A DNA stretch of 26,443 bases, taken from NCBI GenBank assembly GCA_900541475.1, contig UQJV01000028.1, positions 1-26,443 on the forward strand. The letters run 5' to 3'. The notes beneath the pieces are model-generated. The model did no database searches. It was not told where the DNA came from and worked only from the letters and a program-made list of their open reading frames with translations. This document shows positions 1 to 7,265 of the stretch, piece by piece. Numbering within the stretch: the stretch's first letter is position 1; each line of letters starts with the position of its first letter. This DNA comes from an uncultured Collinsella sp. (GTDB lineage Bacteria; Actinomycetota; Coriobacteriia; Coriobacteriales; Coriobacteriaceae). A program made the position numbers and the translations under genes.

Positions 1-53
1 TTTTGACTCACGCAGTGCCCTTGCGAATCGAAGGTGAATACTTTTCCCGGTGC

Positions 54-1022
54 CTAGTACTGCTCGATGCCCATGTAGCGACGGACCTCGGGGCTGTGGT
101 CGAACACCTTGCCGCGGGCGGCGCGCAGCTCGCAGCTCATCGCATAGAAGAAGATCGGCTCCAGGAACGAACGCACGCTGGCGGGCACCTCGCCCACGCC
201 GTACTCGAGCGCATCGAGCACCATAACCGTATCGGTGTGCGTGTTGAGGAACGCAAGTGCACGCTCCTCCATGGGACGGCACTCGCCCGATCCGAGCTGT
301 ACAAAGTAGAACACGCCGGGCTCGGTGGCTTCGAACGGGCCGTGGAAGTACTCGCCGGAGTGGATATAGCAGCAGTGCTGCCACTGCATCTCCATAAGCG
401 AGCAGATGGCCATGGCGTAGGTCTGGCTAAAGTTGGGGCCGGAACCCAGGATATAGAAGAACTCGTGCTGCTGGCAGAGCTCGGCAAAGCGATCGCCCAG
501 CTCGGCGTTGACCTTCTCGCGGGCAGCGGGCAGCAGCGCATCCATCTGCTTGAGGCCGGCGTACATGTCGGCAAGCGCCTCGTAACCCTCCTGCTGGTCA
601 AGCAGTTCGGCGGCGATCAGAGCGCCGATGCCCTGCGGTACCTCGGCCTGCGGCACGCCTTCGCCCCACGGATAGACCCAGGTGGTCCACTTGCCGTTAT
701 CGATCTTGGAGCCCTCGCAGTCGGTCATGGCCACGACCTCGGCGCCGGCGGCCAGCGCCATCTCGCAGCCATCGACGACCTCCTGCGTATTGCCGCTATG
801 GCTGCAGGCGATGACGAGCGACTTCTCGCCAAGGCTCTTGGGGGCCATCAGGCAAAACTCGCGTGCCGTGTAGACCGTCGAGGTAAACGTGGTTGCCTCG
901 CGCTTGAGCAGCTCGTTGGCCGGCATCAGGTCGATCATCGAACCGCCGCAGGCGATCCAAAAGACATTCTCAATCTTGCCCTTGCGCTCGATAATTTCCT
1001 GAATCAGATCGTGTGCGTTCAT
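54..1022 (-). CDS. SIS-domain sugar-phosphate deglycase, FrlB/GfrF type (SIS1)
   Basis: A 322-residue cytoplasmic protein with two SIS domains. The first phosphate-binding loop is CSHSGNTQE at residues 73-81, and the C-terminus ends in RRYM. Family knowledge: FrlB, FraB and GfrF cleave 6-phosphorylated Amadori products (fructoselysine, fructose-asparagine, glucoselysine) to a hexose-6-phosphate and an amino acid, using a Glu and a His sixteen residues apart (Glu214/His230 in FraB, from memory). Here Glu211 (EMQW) and His227 (GEYFHGPFE) have exactly that spacing, so activity is likely; the substrate is not readable. The ATG is preceded by AAGGAGG seven to eight bases upstream. The gene lies downstream of a GntR/UTRA gene on the same strand but has its own promoter and two operator-like repeats (1079-1157). 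No transporter accompanies it in the window. A less specific aminosugar isomerase role cannot be excluded. Confidence 0.85.
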   Translation of the reverse strand: MNAHDLIQEIIERKGKIENVFWIACGGSMIDLMPANELLKREATTFTSTVYTAREFCLMAPKSLGEKSLVIACSHSGNTQEVVDGCEMALAAGAEVVAMTDCEGSKIDNGKWTTWVYPWGEGVPQAEVPQGIGALIAAELLDQQEGYEALADMYAGLKQMDALLPAAREKVNAELGDRFAELCQQHEFFYILGSGPNFSQTYAMAICSLMEMQWQHCCYIHSGEYFHGPFEATEPGVFYFVQLGSGECRPMEERALAFLNTHTDTVMVLDALEYGVGEVPASVRSFLEPIFFYAMSCELRAARGKVFDHSPEVRRYMGIEQY

Positions 1023-1078
1023 GGTGATGCTCCTCCTTGTGTGGCGGTTTTGAACGACGTCAGCTCGTACCTGCGGTC

Positions 1079-1095
1079 GTTCTATGTTGTCCTAT
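1079..1095. promoter_or_regulatory. Operator candidate O1 for the GntR1 regulator
   Basis: GTTCTAT-GTT-GTCCTAT: two heptamers repeated directly with a ten-base period, one helical turn. It abuts the -10 box and covers the predicted transcription start of SIS1. It matches O2 (1141-1157) at 13 of 14 heptamer positions. Confidence 0.5.
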
Positions 1096-1123
1096 TTATA
1101 GCACGCATGACGACGTTCGTGAA
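1095..1123 (-). promoter_or_regulatory. Putative promoter of SIS1
   Basis: Read on the minus strand there is TTCACG (1118-1123), a 17-base spacer, and TATAAA (1095-1100). The predicted start of transcription falls near 1088, inside the proximal GTTCTAT repeat pair, which fits repression by steric block. Called by eye. Confidence 0.5.
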
Positions 1124-1140
1124 GCCATCTCACCAAATTT

Positions 1141-1157
1141 GTTCTATATCGTTCTAT
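1141..1157. promoter_or_regulatory. Operator candidate O2 for the GntR1 regulator
   Basis: GTTCTAT-ATC-GTTCTAT: a perfect heptamer direct repeat with a ten-base period. It lies upstream of the -35 box and starts 62 bases from O1. The pair flanks the SIS1 promoter and lies just after the GntR1 stop codon. Confidence 0.5.
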
Positions 1158-1166
1158 CTGTGGACG

Positions 1167-1922
1167 TTAGATGTCGAACACGTAGCGCGAACCCACGATC
1201 TTTTGGCGTCCGAGCAGCAAGGGCCGCTCGTCCTCATCGGTAAAGTACGCCTCCATATAGAAGAGCGGCTCGCCGACCGGCACCTCCAGCAGCGAGGCCG
1301 CCTGAGCATCGGCAAGCGCAATCTCCACAGTACAGGGGTCGGACTTGAGCGGCGCGCGGCCCGAATGCTCGGCAACGAGCGCAAAGATGGAATTGTCCGT
1401 GAGATCCTTGTCGGCAAGCGTCTGCAGATAGGGATGGTCGGCCAGCACAAAGGCGTTGTTCTCGAGCATGACGGGCACTCCGTCTGCTGTGCGCACGCGC
1501 TCGACAACGATGAGCTCGCAGCCGGGTTCCACCCCAAAAAACGCCGCGTCCTCGCGCGTCGCCGCAACCACCGTGCGCGACACCAGGCGTGCTCCGGCCG
1601 CCATGTCGTTGGCAGCGCAACCCTCGGAAAAGCTCTGAACGTCACCCTTCTGGACAATCTTGCGCTTAAGCTTGGGCGCGCACACAAACGTGCCCCTCCC
1701 CTGCTGACGGCTGAGATACCCCGCGCGCGACAGTTCCTCGATAGCGCGGCGCACGGTGATGCGTCCCACGCCGTAGTACTTCGCGAGCTCCATCTCGGAA
1801 GGAATGCGCGAGCCGGATGCGTACACGCCACGCGCGATCTCGCCCTTTAGGTCATCCATAACCTGCTGGTACAGCGGCACGGCGGACACCTCAGTGCGCT
1901 CGGTTTTATCGTCGGATGCCAT
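1167..1922 (-). CDS. GntR/HutC-family transcriptional regulator with UTRA domain (GntR1)
   Basis: A 251-residue repressor-type protein. Residues about 15-85 form the winged helix-turn-helix (PLYQQVMDDLKGEIARG, then RIPSEMELAKYYGVGRITVRRAIEEL, with the wing QQGRGTFV). Residues about 95-250 form a UTRA effector domain ending in LGRQKIVGSRYVFDI. HutC/FrlR-type regulators sense small sugar-phosphate or amino-acid ligands. It lies directly upstream of SIS1 on the same strand, so it probably controls SIS1 through the GTTCTAT repeats at 1079-1157; that is inference. Its ATG starts two bases after the recQ stop (TAACGATG), so it is probably co-transcribed and translationally coupled with recQ and has no visible promoter of its own. 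It resembles GntR2 (4174-4893) closely in the DNA-binding part, so the two may be a duplication. Confidence 0.88.
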   Translation of the reverse strand: MASDDKTERTEVSAVPLYQQVMDDLKGEIARGVYASGSRIPSEMELAKYYGVGRITVRRAIEELSRAGYLSRQQGRGTFVCAPKLKRKIVQKGDVQSFSEGCAANDMAAGARLVSRTVVAATREDAAFFGVEPGCELIVVERVRTADGVPVMLENNAFVLADHPYLQTLADKDLTDNSIFALVAEHSGRAPLKSDPCTVEIALADAQAASLLEVPVGEPLFYMEAYFTDEDERPLLLGRQKIVGSRYVFDI

Positions 1923-1924
1923 CG

Positions 1925-3907
1925 TTATGCTCCATTCCGTGCATGTTCGGACTCAAACTCTTCAATCGCCGCCATAAACTGCTCGCCAAAGGCGTCGGCC
2001 TTTTTCTCGCCGATGCCGTTGACCTGGATAAGCTCGTCGCGCGTCTGCGGGCGTAGGCGACATAGACCGCGCAGAGCCTTGTCGGAAAAGACCATGTACG
2101 GCGCCATCTCCAGCTCGGTCGAGATCTCCTTGCGCAGGGCACGCAGGCGCTCGAACAGCTCGGCATCGTCACCCACACGCGGGCGCTGATCCAGCTCGGC
2201 CTCCTCGCGCAGCAGATCCACCGCACGGCGGGCGCGGGCCGAGGCCTTGCGCTTGGACGCGCGACGCTTAACGGTAAAGGCGAACGCCTCGTCCTCGACC
2301 TCGCCGGCGTGCGGGCCCAGCCCCACGACCGGGTACTGCCCCTGCGAGGTAGCCAGATAACCGCGGCCGCACAGCTGGCCGATGATGTCCTTGATGCGCC
2401 CGACCGATTCGCTCGACAGCTCACCGTAGCCGTGGTCCTCGTCCAGATGCATCTGGCGAATGCGCTCGGTGTTGCCGCCGTGAAGCACGTCGGCGATGAG
2501 CGACTTGCCAAAGCGCATGGGTCGCGTGGCCACATAGCGCACGGCAGCGCGGGCCATATCGGTGACGTCCTCGACCTCGAACTGCGTGAGGCAATTGCTG
2601 CAGTTGCCGCAGCCCTCGGCGTCGTCCGTGGCGGTGGTGCCCGCGCCAGCCGCAGCCGCATGCTCGGCCGCGGCCTCGTCGCCAAAGTAGCGCAGCATGT
2701 ATTCGCGCAGGCAGCCGGTGGTATTGCAGTAGCCCTCCATCTGGCTGAGCAGACGATATCGATTCTGGACCGCCCACGCGCGCTGCTCGTCGTCGAGCGC
2801 CTCGTCGGCAGCATCGCCGCGGTCGATCAGAAAGCGGCGCATGCGAAAATCGTTACCGTTCCACAGCAAGTGGCAGCTGGCCGGGTCGCCGTCGCGGCCA
2901 GCGCGGCCAGCCTCCTGGTAGTAGGCCTCGATACTCTCGGGCACGTTGTTGTGAATCACGTAGCGCACGTTGGGTTTGTCGATGCCCATGCCAAAGGCGT
3001 TGGTGGCAACCATCACCTGGATATCGTCGTCGATAAAGGCGCGCTGGCTTTGGCGGCGGGCGTCGTTGCCCATGCCGGCATGGTAACGGCCAACGCGAAT
3101 GCCACTGGGGCCCAGCGCCTCGGCAAGCTCACCTGCCAGCGCATCGACGGTCTTGCGGGTCGAGCAATACACGATGCCGCTCTCGCCCGAATGCGCGATC
3201 ACATAGTCGCGCACCCACGCGGCCTTGGCTTTGTCGCCCATCTCCTCGCAGCCAAAGTAGAGGTTCTTGCGATCGAAGCCCGTCACCACCGTCGCGGGGT
3301 TTTGCAGGCCGAGCATCTGCTGGATGTCCGCACGCACGCGCTCGGTTGCCGTAGCGGTAAAGGCCGCCACAATGGGACGCTGCGGAAGCGATTCGATGAA
3401 CTCGCGAATCTGCAGGTAGGCAGGGCGAAAATCCTGGCCCCATTGGCTCACGCAGTGCGCCTCGTCAATGGCCACGAGCGGCACGCCGATGCCGCCGTCG
3501 GCCGCGGCCTCCTGTGCAAAGGCTAAAAAGCGTGGCTCGAGCAGGCGCTCGGGCGCCACGTACATAAGTTGATAACGACCCTCGCGCGCCCGCTTGAGCA
3601 CGGTGTTTTGCTGGGCCGGGGTAAGGCTGGAGTTGAGATAGCTGGGTCGCGCACCCGCCGCGAGCAACGCACGGGTCTGGTCCTCCATAAGCGACAGCAG
3701 CGGACTCACCACAAAGGTGATGCCGGGCAGCATGAGCGCGGGCACCTGGTAGCAAATGGACTTGCCGGCGCCCGTGGGCATAACGCCCAGCGCATCGCGA
3801 CCGGCAAGAATCGCATCGACCATGCGGTCCTGTCCCGGGCGAAACGAGGTGTAGCCAAAATAGGCGCCGAGCGTGTCGAGCGCCATCTGCTGCATGCTAT
3901 CGGTCAT
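1925..3907 (-). CDS. recQ: ATP-dependent DNA helicase RecQ
   Basis: A 660-residue 3'-5' superfamily 2 helicase acting in recombinational repair and fork restart. Visible motifs: the FRPGQ motif 0 (residues 22-26), Walker A TGAGKS with Lys49, DEAH at 148-151, FTATAT near 180, and the motif VI-like QEAGRAGRDG. A zinc-binding segment follows (YCNTTGCLREYMLRYFGD, then CGNCSNC), then an RQC winged helix, and a C-terminal HRDC domain (about 580-650). It is about 50 residues longer than E. coli RecQ, partly from an Ala-rich insert between the zinc Cys pairs. The ATG has GGA four bases upstream, a modest site. It is read into GntR1 with a two-base gap, an unusual partner for a housekeeping helicase. 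The identification is secure. Confidence 0.96.
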   Translation of the reverse strand: MTDSMQQMALDTLGAYFGYTSFRPGQDRMVDAILAGRDALGVMPTGAGKSICYQVPALMLPGITFVVSPLLSLMEDQTRALLAAGARPSYLNSSLTPAQQNTVLKRAREGRYQLMYVAPERLLEPRFLAFAQEAAADGGIGVPLVAIDEAHCVSQWGQDFRPAYLQIREFIESLPQRPIVAAFTATATERVRADIQQMLGLQNPATVVTGFDRKNLYFGCEEMGDKAKAAWVRDYVIAHSGESGIVYCSTRKTVDALAGELAEALGPSGIRVGRYHAGMGNDARRQSQRAFIDDDIQVMVATNAFGMGIDKPNVRYVIHNNVPESIEAYYQEAGRAGRDGDPASCHLLWNGNDFRMRRFLIDRGDAADEALDDEQRAWAVQNRYRLLSQMEGYCNTTGCLREYMLRYFGDEAAAEHAAAAGAGTTATDDAEGCGNCSNCLTQFEVEDVTDMARAAVRYVATRPMRFGKSLIADVLHGGNTERIRQMHLDEDHGYGELSSESVGRIKDIIGQLCGRGYLATSQGQYPVVGLGPHAGEVEDEAFAFTVKRRASKRKASARARRAVDLLREEAELDQRPRVGDDAELFERLRALRKEISTELEMAPYMVFSDKALRGLCRLRPQTRDELIQVNGIGEKKADAFGEQFMAAIEEFESEHARNGA

Positions 3908-4034
3908 GGTTTCCTAACGTTCAAGTCATCTGCCGCCGATTATACGCCGCCACGCGGACCGGTGCCGCGCCGCTGCCGGCCACGGGCGATGCAATCCGAA
4001 GGGAACGAGCGTGGATTTTTGGACACTTTCCGGG

Positions 4035-4100
4035 TGAGCGTGGATAATCTCCCACTTTGAGCACGCCGTTGAGCCAAAAACGGGAGATTATCCACGCTCA
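4035..4100. repeat. Inverted repeat with 19-bp arms
   Basis: The arms TGAGCGTGGATAATCTCCC (4035-4053) and its exact complement (4082-4100) are separated by 28 bases. A partial copy of the arm, GAGCGTGGAT, occurs at 4007-4016, which suggests a dispersed repeat family. There is no U-run next to the arms, so it is not a typical terminator. It lies between GntR2 and recQ, both on the minus strand. Confidence 0.8.
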
Positions 4101-4141
4101 TTCTGCAAATTGCCGCCCTGGCGGGCTTGCAGCGTCGAGCC

Positions 4142-4168
4142 GTTGCGCGGTTTGGAAAACCGCGCAAC
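4142..4168 (-). terminator. Hairpin just after the GntR2 stop codon
   Basis: A perfect 12-bp stem (GTTGCGCGGTTT with its complement, 4142-4153 and 4157-4168) with a three-base loop starts five bases after the GntR2 stop. No U-tract follows, so intrinsic termination is uncertain; 3'-end stabilisation is an alternative. Confidence 0.5.
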
Positions 4169-4173
4169 TAGAG

Positions 4174-4893
4174 CTACATGACCATGACGTAGCGCGATCC
4201 CACGTAGTACTGCTTACCCATCAGGACCGGCTCATCGTTGGGACCGGTAAAGCCGGCGCGCAGGTTGAGCAGCGGATCATGCGGGGCAATGCCCAGCTCG
4301 GCCGCCTGCTCGGCATTGGCGCGAACGGCCTCGACCGTACGGTAGCCAACCGAGACAATCGGGATTCCGCCAACACGCTCGACCTCGGCAAAAATCGACT
4401 TGTCCTCAAGATCGGCCGTCAACAGCTCACGGTAGGCATCAAACGGCACAAAGATGTTCTCCTCAAAGATGGGCTCGCCGTCGGCCGTACGCACGCGCTT
4501 GATATGCAGCAGCAGCGCATCCTTCTGCAGGCCAAAGAACTCCATCTCGTTTTGGCGCGCCGGAACGATCTGGCGATCGATCACATGCGCACCGGCCTTC
4601 ATGCCGTTGTTGGCACACAGCGCGGTAAACGTCTGCAGCGTCGAGGCGTGGAACTGGCGATTGATATGCGGCGTGGAAACAAAGGTGCCGCGGCCCTGCT
4701 GCTTAACCAGGTAGCCATCGGAGCACAGCTCCTCGACGGCGCGGCGCACCGTAATTCGGCTTACCTCGTACTGCTCGGCTAGCTCAAGCTCGGACGGAAT
4801 ACGCTCCTTGGGTGCATAAACACCTTTCTCGATCGCATCCTTGATTTCGTCGTAAATCTGCTGGTAAAGCGGTGCATTTTTGGGTGCAGGCAT
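4174..4893 (-). CDS. GntR/HutC-family transcriptional regulator with UTRA domain (GntR2)
   Basis: A 239-residue regulator. The N-terminal winged helix-turn-helix covers about residues 8-75 (PLYQQIYDEIKDAIEKGVY, RIPSELELAEQYEVSRITVRRAVEEL, wing QQGRGTFV). The UTRA domain runs from about 88 to the C-terminus, ending YYVGSRYVMVM. Its recognition helix SRITVRRAVEEL is almost that of GntR1 (GRITVRRAIEEL), so their operators may be related. It is a single gene with a hairpin after its stop. The target is not shown by adjacency; the PTS/SIS2 operon (7266-11050) lacks its own regulator and is the natural candidate. Its AT-rich upstream region holds repeated TATCGAAA and a TATAACG-type motif also seen before the EamA gene. 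The ribosome site is weak. Confidence 0.87.
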   Translation of the reverse strand: MPAPKNAPLYQQIYDEIKDAIEKGVYAPKERIPSELELAEQYEVSRITVRRAVEELCSDGYLVKQQGRGTFVSTPHINRQFHASTLQTFTALCANNGMKAGAHVIDRQIVPARQNEMEFFGLQKDALLLHIKRVRTADGEPIFEENIFVPFDAYRELLTADLEDKSIFAEVERVGGIPIVSVGYRTVEAVRANAEQAAELGIAPHDPLLNLRAGFTGPNDEPVLMGKQYYVGSRYVMVM

Positions 4894-4906
4894 ATCTGAT
4901 CACTCT

Positions 4907-4942
4907 TATCGAAATATCGAAATAACTAATACGTATATAACG
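4907..4942. promoter_or_regulatory. AT-rich repeated motifs upstream of GntR2
   Basis: TATCGAAA occurs twice in tandem with an eight-base period near 4908-4923. TAATACGTATATAACG follows at 4927-4942 and matches 12 of 16 bases of the motif before the EamA gene (12356-12371, minus strand). These are plausible autoregulatory sites; no confident -35/-10 pair was found. Confidence 0.3.
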
Positions 4943-4986
4943 TCTAGTTTCATGTTACCTCATATTGATAAAACGATACACCCTCC

Positions 4987-5029
4987 CTACCAAAAAGCGA
5001 CAGCTTCACTTTGGTAGGTTTTACCTGGG
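4987..5029. repeat. 43-base intergenic repeat, copy 1
   Basis: It begins CTACCAAAAAGCGACAG and ends TTTGGTAGGTTTTACCTGGG. It matches 37 of 43 bases of copy 2 (7122-7164). CTACCAAA and TTTGGTAG can pair to form a hairpin. Sited downstream of the YitT gene. Confidence 0.75.
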
Positions 5030-5036
5030 CAAACGA

Positions 5037-5072
5037 GAGCCCCTCGAAAGCAACGAGGCTTTCGAGGGGCTC
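5037..5072 (-). terminator. Strong hairpin downstream of the YitT-family gene
   Basis: A perfect 15-bp stem (GAGCCCCTCGAAAGC at 5037-5051, complement at 5058-5072) with a six-base loop lies 41 bases past the stop of the minus-strand gene. The tail on that strand (TCGTTTGCC) is only weakly U-rich. It is probably a terminator. Confidence 0.6.
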
Positions 5073-5112
5073 ATTCGGATGGACTACGCTTGGCCGGCAA
5101 AATGCCAAAACC

Positions 5113-6120
5113 CTACTTCCCGTCATCCTGCTGCAGGCTGTCCTGCTCGCAGAGGTGCGCCCGCCTGCTGGCCATACGTGCGGGCTTGTCGGGATCGGGT
5201 ACGGCCGTGGGCATGGGCTCGTCGACATGACCACCCCACCAGCCGCCCACAAAGTTGAGCGTGTGGAATACGTTGATCACGGCGTCTGGATCAACGTCGC
5301 ACACCAGCTTGATAATGTCCTGGCTCTCGTAGGTCGAGACAACGGCATGCAGCAGGTACATCTTTTCGCGGCTGTATCCGCCGATGACCTCGGCGCAGCT
5401 AATGCCGTGCTGAAAATGGTCAATATAGGCGGTCATGACCTCGTCTGCCTTGCGCGTCGTGATCTGCAGCGTCACGCGGTCGTAGCGACGATAGAAACTG
5501 TCGATGGTCTTGGTCGAAATAAACTGGAACACGATGGAGTACGCCGCATTGTCCCAGCCAAACATAAAGCCAAAGATCGCCAGGATAAAGCAGTTGAAAC
5601 CAAAGATGACGCCCCAGATAGTCTTGCCCGTGTGGTTGGAGACCCACAGCGCGATAAAGTCAGTGCCGCCGGTGGATGCGCCGGACTTGAGCGCGATGGC
5701 AGCGCCCAGACCCGAGACCACGCCGCCAAAAATGATGAGCATGATCTTGTCGCCCAAAAACGGGGAAAAGTGAAAGATGTTGAGGAACAGCGACGAGAGC
5801 ACGACCTGCATCATCGAGAAGATGACGAAGCGCTTGCTAATGCCGCTCCAGCATAGGAGCGCCACAGGGATGTTGAGCGCGAGCATACCGAGCGAGATGT
5901 CGATGTGAACGCCGCCCAGCGAGGTAACGCGATCGAGCAGGACCGCGACGCCGGTAAGACCGCTCGGAAGCAGGTCGGCGGGCCGAATGAACGCCTGAAT
6001 CAGGAATGTCTGGAGAACGGCGGAAATGGTGACTGCCACAGCGGTGATGGCGCGGCGGACGATAGTGAGGCGGCCGAGCACGAGCACGCGGTCCGTGAGC
6101 TGATCGATGGCGTTCGCCAC
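5113..6120 (-). CDS. YitT-family membrane protein (DUF161 and DUF2179 domains)
   Basis: About 335 residues. Several hydrophobic helices fill the first two thirds (for example AITAVAVTISAVLQTFLIQA and IMLIIFGGVVSGLGAAIALK), with the family signature GASTGGTDFIALW. A soluble C-terminal DUF2179-like domain follows (VTLQITTRKADEVMTAYI, then GGYSREKMYLLHAVVSTYE). These are inner-membrane proteins of unknown transport function. The reading frame extends upstream to 6294, but the GTG at 6120 is the better start: AAAGGAG lies five bases ahead of it and the family N-terminus (LTDRVLVLGRLTIVRRA) follows. A charged tail after VNVFHTLNFVGGWWGG may be species-specific. No functional link to the neighbouring sugar genes is visible. 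Confidence 0.87.
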   Translation of the reverse strand: MANAIDQLTDRVLVLGRLTIVRRAITAVAVTISAVLQTFLIQAFIRPADLLPSGLTGVAVLLDRVTSLGGVHIDISLGMLALNIPVALLCWSGISKRFVIFSMMQVVLSSLFLNIFHFSPFLGDKIMLIIFGGVVSGLGAAIALKSGASTGGTDFIALWVSNHTGKTIWGVIFGFNCFILAIFGFMFGWDNAAYSIVFQFISTKTIDSFYRRYDRVTLQITTRKADEVMTAYIDHFQHGISCAEVIGGYSREKMYLLHAVVSTYESQDIIKLVCDVDPDAVINVFHTLNFVGGWWGGHVDEPMPTAVPDPDKPARMASRRAHLCEQDSLQQDDGK

Positions 6121-6475
6121 GTAGGCTCCTTTCGAAGGCAGATATAGTTGTGGGGCGTGCCCGCGATTGTAGCATGGAGCGAGAAGAGGCGCTTCAATTC
6201 GCCCTCTCTCGACGACCAAAACGGGACCAGCAACCCCCACGACCAAAGGCCCAAAGTACAAGTGAGTAGACTTTACGCGACCTGCAGAGCACACCCAAAA
6301 CCGCCACCCCTGTGACCTGCGGTTTTACTAGAGCGGATGCACTTTGTGCTCGGCCTGCGCCAAAAAGTCTACTCACTTAGCCCGAATCGAAGCCAAACAG
6401 ATCAAAATCGAAACCAAATTGATCCAGTCCACCGCAAAAAACGTTTGAACCCGTGCTTCTTGCGGTGAATCGACA
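6121..6475. other. 355-base intergenic region between the YitT and HAD genes
   Basis: No convincing gene lies here. It holds the leader and presumed promoter of the YitT gene (next to 6121), a large inverted repeat at 6260-6378, and a weak hairpin (CACCGCAA with TTGCGGTG, about 6430-6467) downstream of the HAD stop. No tRNA or known RNA fold was recognised. Confidence 0.6.
6260..6378. repeat. Inverted repeat, 15-bp arms enclosing 89 bases
   Basis: AAGTGAGTAGACTTT (6260-6274) and its exact complement (6364-6378). The enclosed segment is GC-rich and non-coding. Candidate miniature inverted-repeat element or structured RNA; no transposase lies inside. Confidence 0.8.
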
Positions 6476-7105
6476 CTACAAAGCGGCCAAAATGTCGGTC
6501 AGATTATCGATAACGACATCGGCTTGCGATTGATCGAGGTTGACGCCTTCGTGCGGGCGCAGCGCCAGGACGCGGGCGCCGGAGCGCTTGCCGGCCTCGA
6601 TACCCAAAGGCGAGTCCTCGATAACCAGGCACTCGGTAGGCTCCACCCCCAACGCCTCCATGGCACGCAGGTAGATCTCGGGATCGGGCTTAAACGCACT
6701 GCACTCGTGACCGCTGATGGTGTAGTCTAGCACGTCGGCGATGCCGGCAATCTCCACCAGCTCGTCGATGAGCTCGCGATAGGACGAGCTCGCGATAGCG
6801 CACTTCACGCCACGCTCGTGCAGCTCGCGCATCACCGGCTCCGTCTGCTCGTTGAGCAGCTCGGCATACGGAACGGGATGGTCCGGGCTATAGACCTGCT
6901 TGTACTCCACGCGCAAACGCTCGCGCAGCTCAATATCGTCGGGCACCAGCGCCTCCCAAATGGCGGGCTCGTTAGACCCCGAAAGATCGGGAATCTCGTC
7001 AAAGTGGAACCCCTTCTCTTCCATAAACGCCACGCGGCGACGGTTGTAGAACCACTCGGTATCGACCAGCACGCCGTCCATGTCAAACAGCACTGCCTTG
7101 ATCAT
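6476..7105 (-). CDS. HAD-superfamily hydrolase, beta-phosphoglucomutase-like
   Basis: A 209-residue cytoplasmic phosphatase or mutase of HAD subfamily IA. Motif I is DMDGVLVDTE (nucleophile Asp8, acid/base Asp10). Motif II is the Ser of IASSSY. Motif III/IV is FKPDPEIY followed by VIEDSPLGIEAG. The cap domain lies in the first half. Such enzymes remove phosphate from small sugar phosphates or isomerise beta-glucose-1-P; the substrate cannot be read. The frame opens earlier (7237), but that part translates a 43-base repeat; the ATG at 7105 has GGAGG eight to nine bases upstream and begins the canonical MIKAVLFDMDG. It lies between SIS2 and the YitT gene on the same strand, separated from SIS2 by a terminator. 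A housekeeping role for phosphosugars released by the SIS enzymes is possible but unproven. Confidence 0.9.
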   Translation of the reverse strand: MIKAVLFDMDGVLVDTEWFYNRRRVAFMEEKGFHFDEIPDLSGSNEPAIWEALVPDDIELRERLRVEYKQVYSPDHPVPYAELLNEQTEPVMRELHERGVKCAIASSSYRELIDELVEIAGIADVLDYTISGHECSAFKPDPEIYLRAMEALGVEPTECLVIEDSPLGIEAGKRSGARVLALRPHEGVNLDQSQADVVIDNLTDILAAL

Positions 7106-7121
7106 ACGCATCTCCTCCCAC

Positions 7122-7164
7122 CTGCCAAAAAGGGACAGGTTTATTTTGGTAGGTTTTATCTGGG
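7122..7164. repeat. 43-base intergenic repeat, copy 2
   Basis: CTGCCAAAAAGGGACAGG to TTTGGTAGGTTTTATCTGGG, 37 of 43 bases identical to copy 1 (4987-5029). It ends just upstream of the HAD ribosome site, so the hairpin would sit in that gene's leader. Confidence 0.75.
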
Positions 7165-7199
7165 GTTTTATGGAACGACGAACACGCCCTCCCCAGAGC

Positions 7200-7231
7200 A
7201 AAAAAGGGGACGGGGCGCAAACCCCATCCCC
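7200..7231 (-). terminator. Rho-independent terminator of the PTS-SIS2 operon
   Basis: On the minus strand there is a stem GGGGATGGGG with CCCCGTCCCC (7206-7231, one mismatched pair) and a six-base loop, followed by six U (7200-7205). It lies 35 bases past the SIS2 stop. A textbook intrinsic terminator. Confidence 0.85.
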
Positions 7232-7265
7232 TCTCAATCAACCCGTAAGGTCTACTTACTTGTGA

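Noticed and set aside
3..1850. 615-codon plus-strand open frame
   Set aside because: Lies antisense to SIS1 and GntR1, which have clear domains and ribosome sites; typical GC-rich shadow frame.
5504..5773. 89-codon plus-strand frame
   Set aside because: Antisense to the YitT gene membrane region; no start site.
6121..6294. N-terminal extension of the YitT-family protein
   Set aside because: No ribosome site; the GTG at 6120 has AAAGGAG and starts the family sequence.
7106..7237. N-terminal extension of the HAD hydrolase
   Set aside because: Translates the 43-base repeat; the ATG at 7105 begins the canonical HAD N-terminus.
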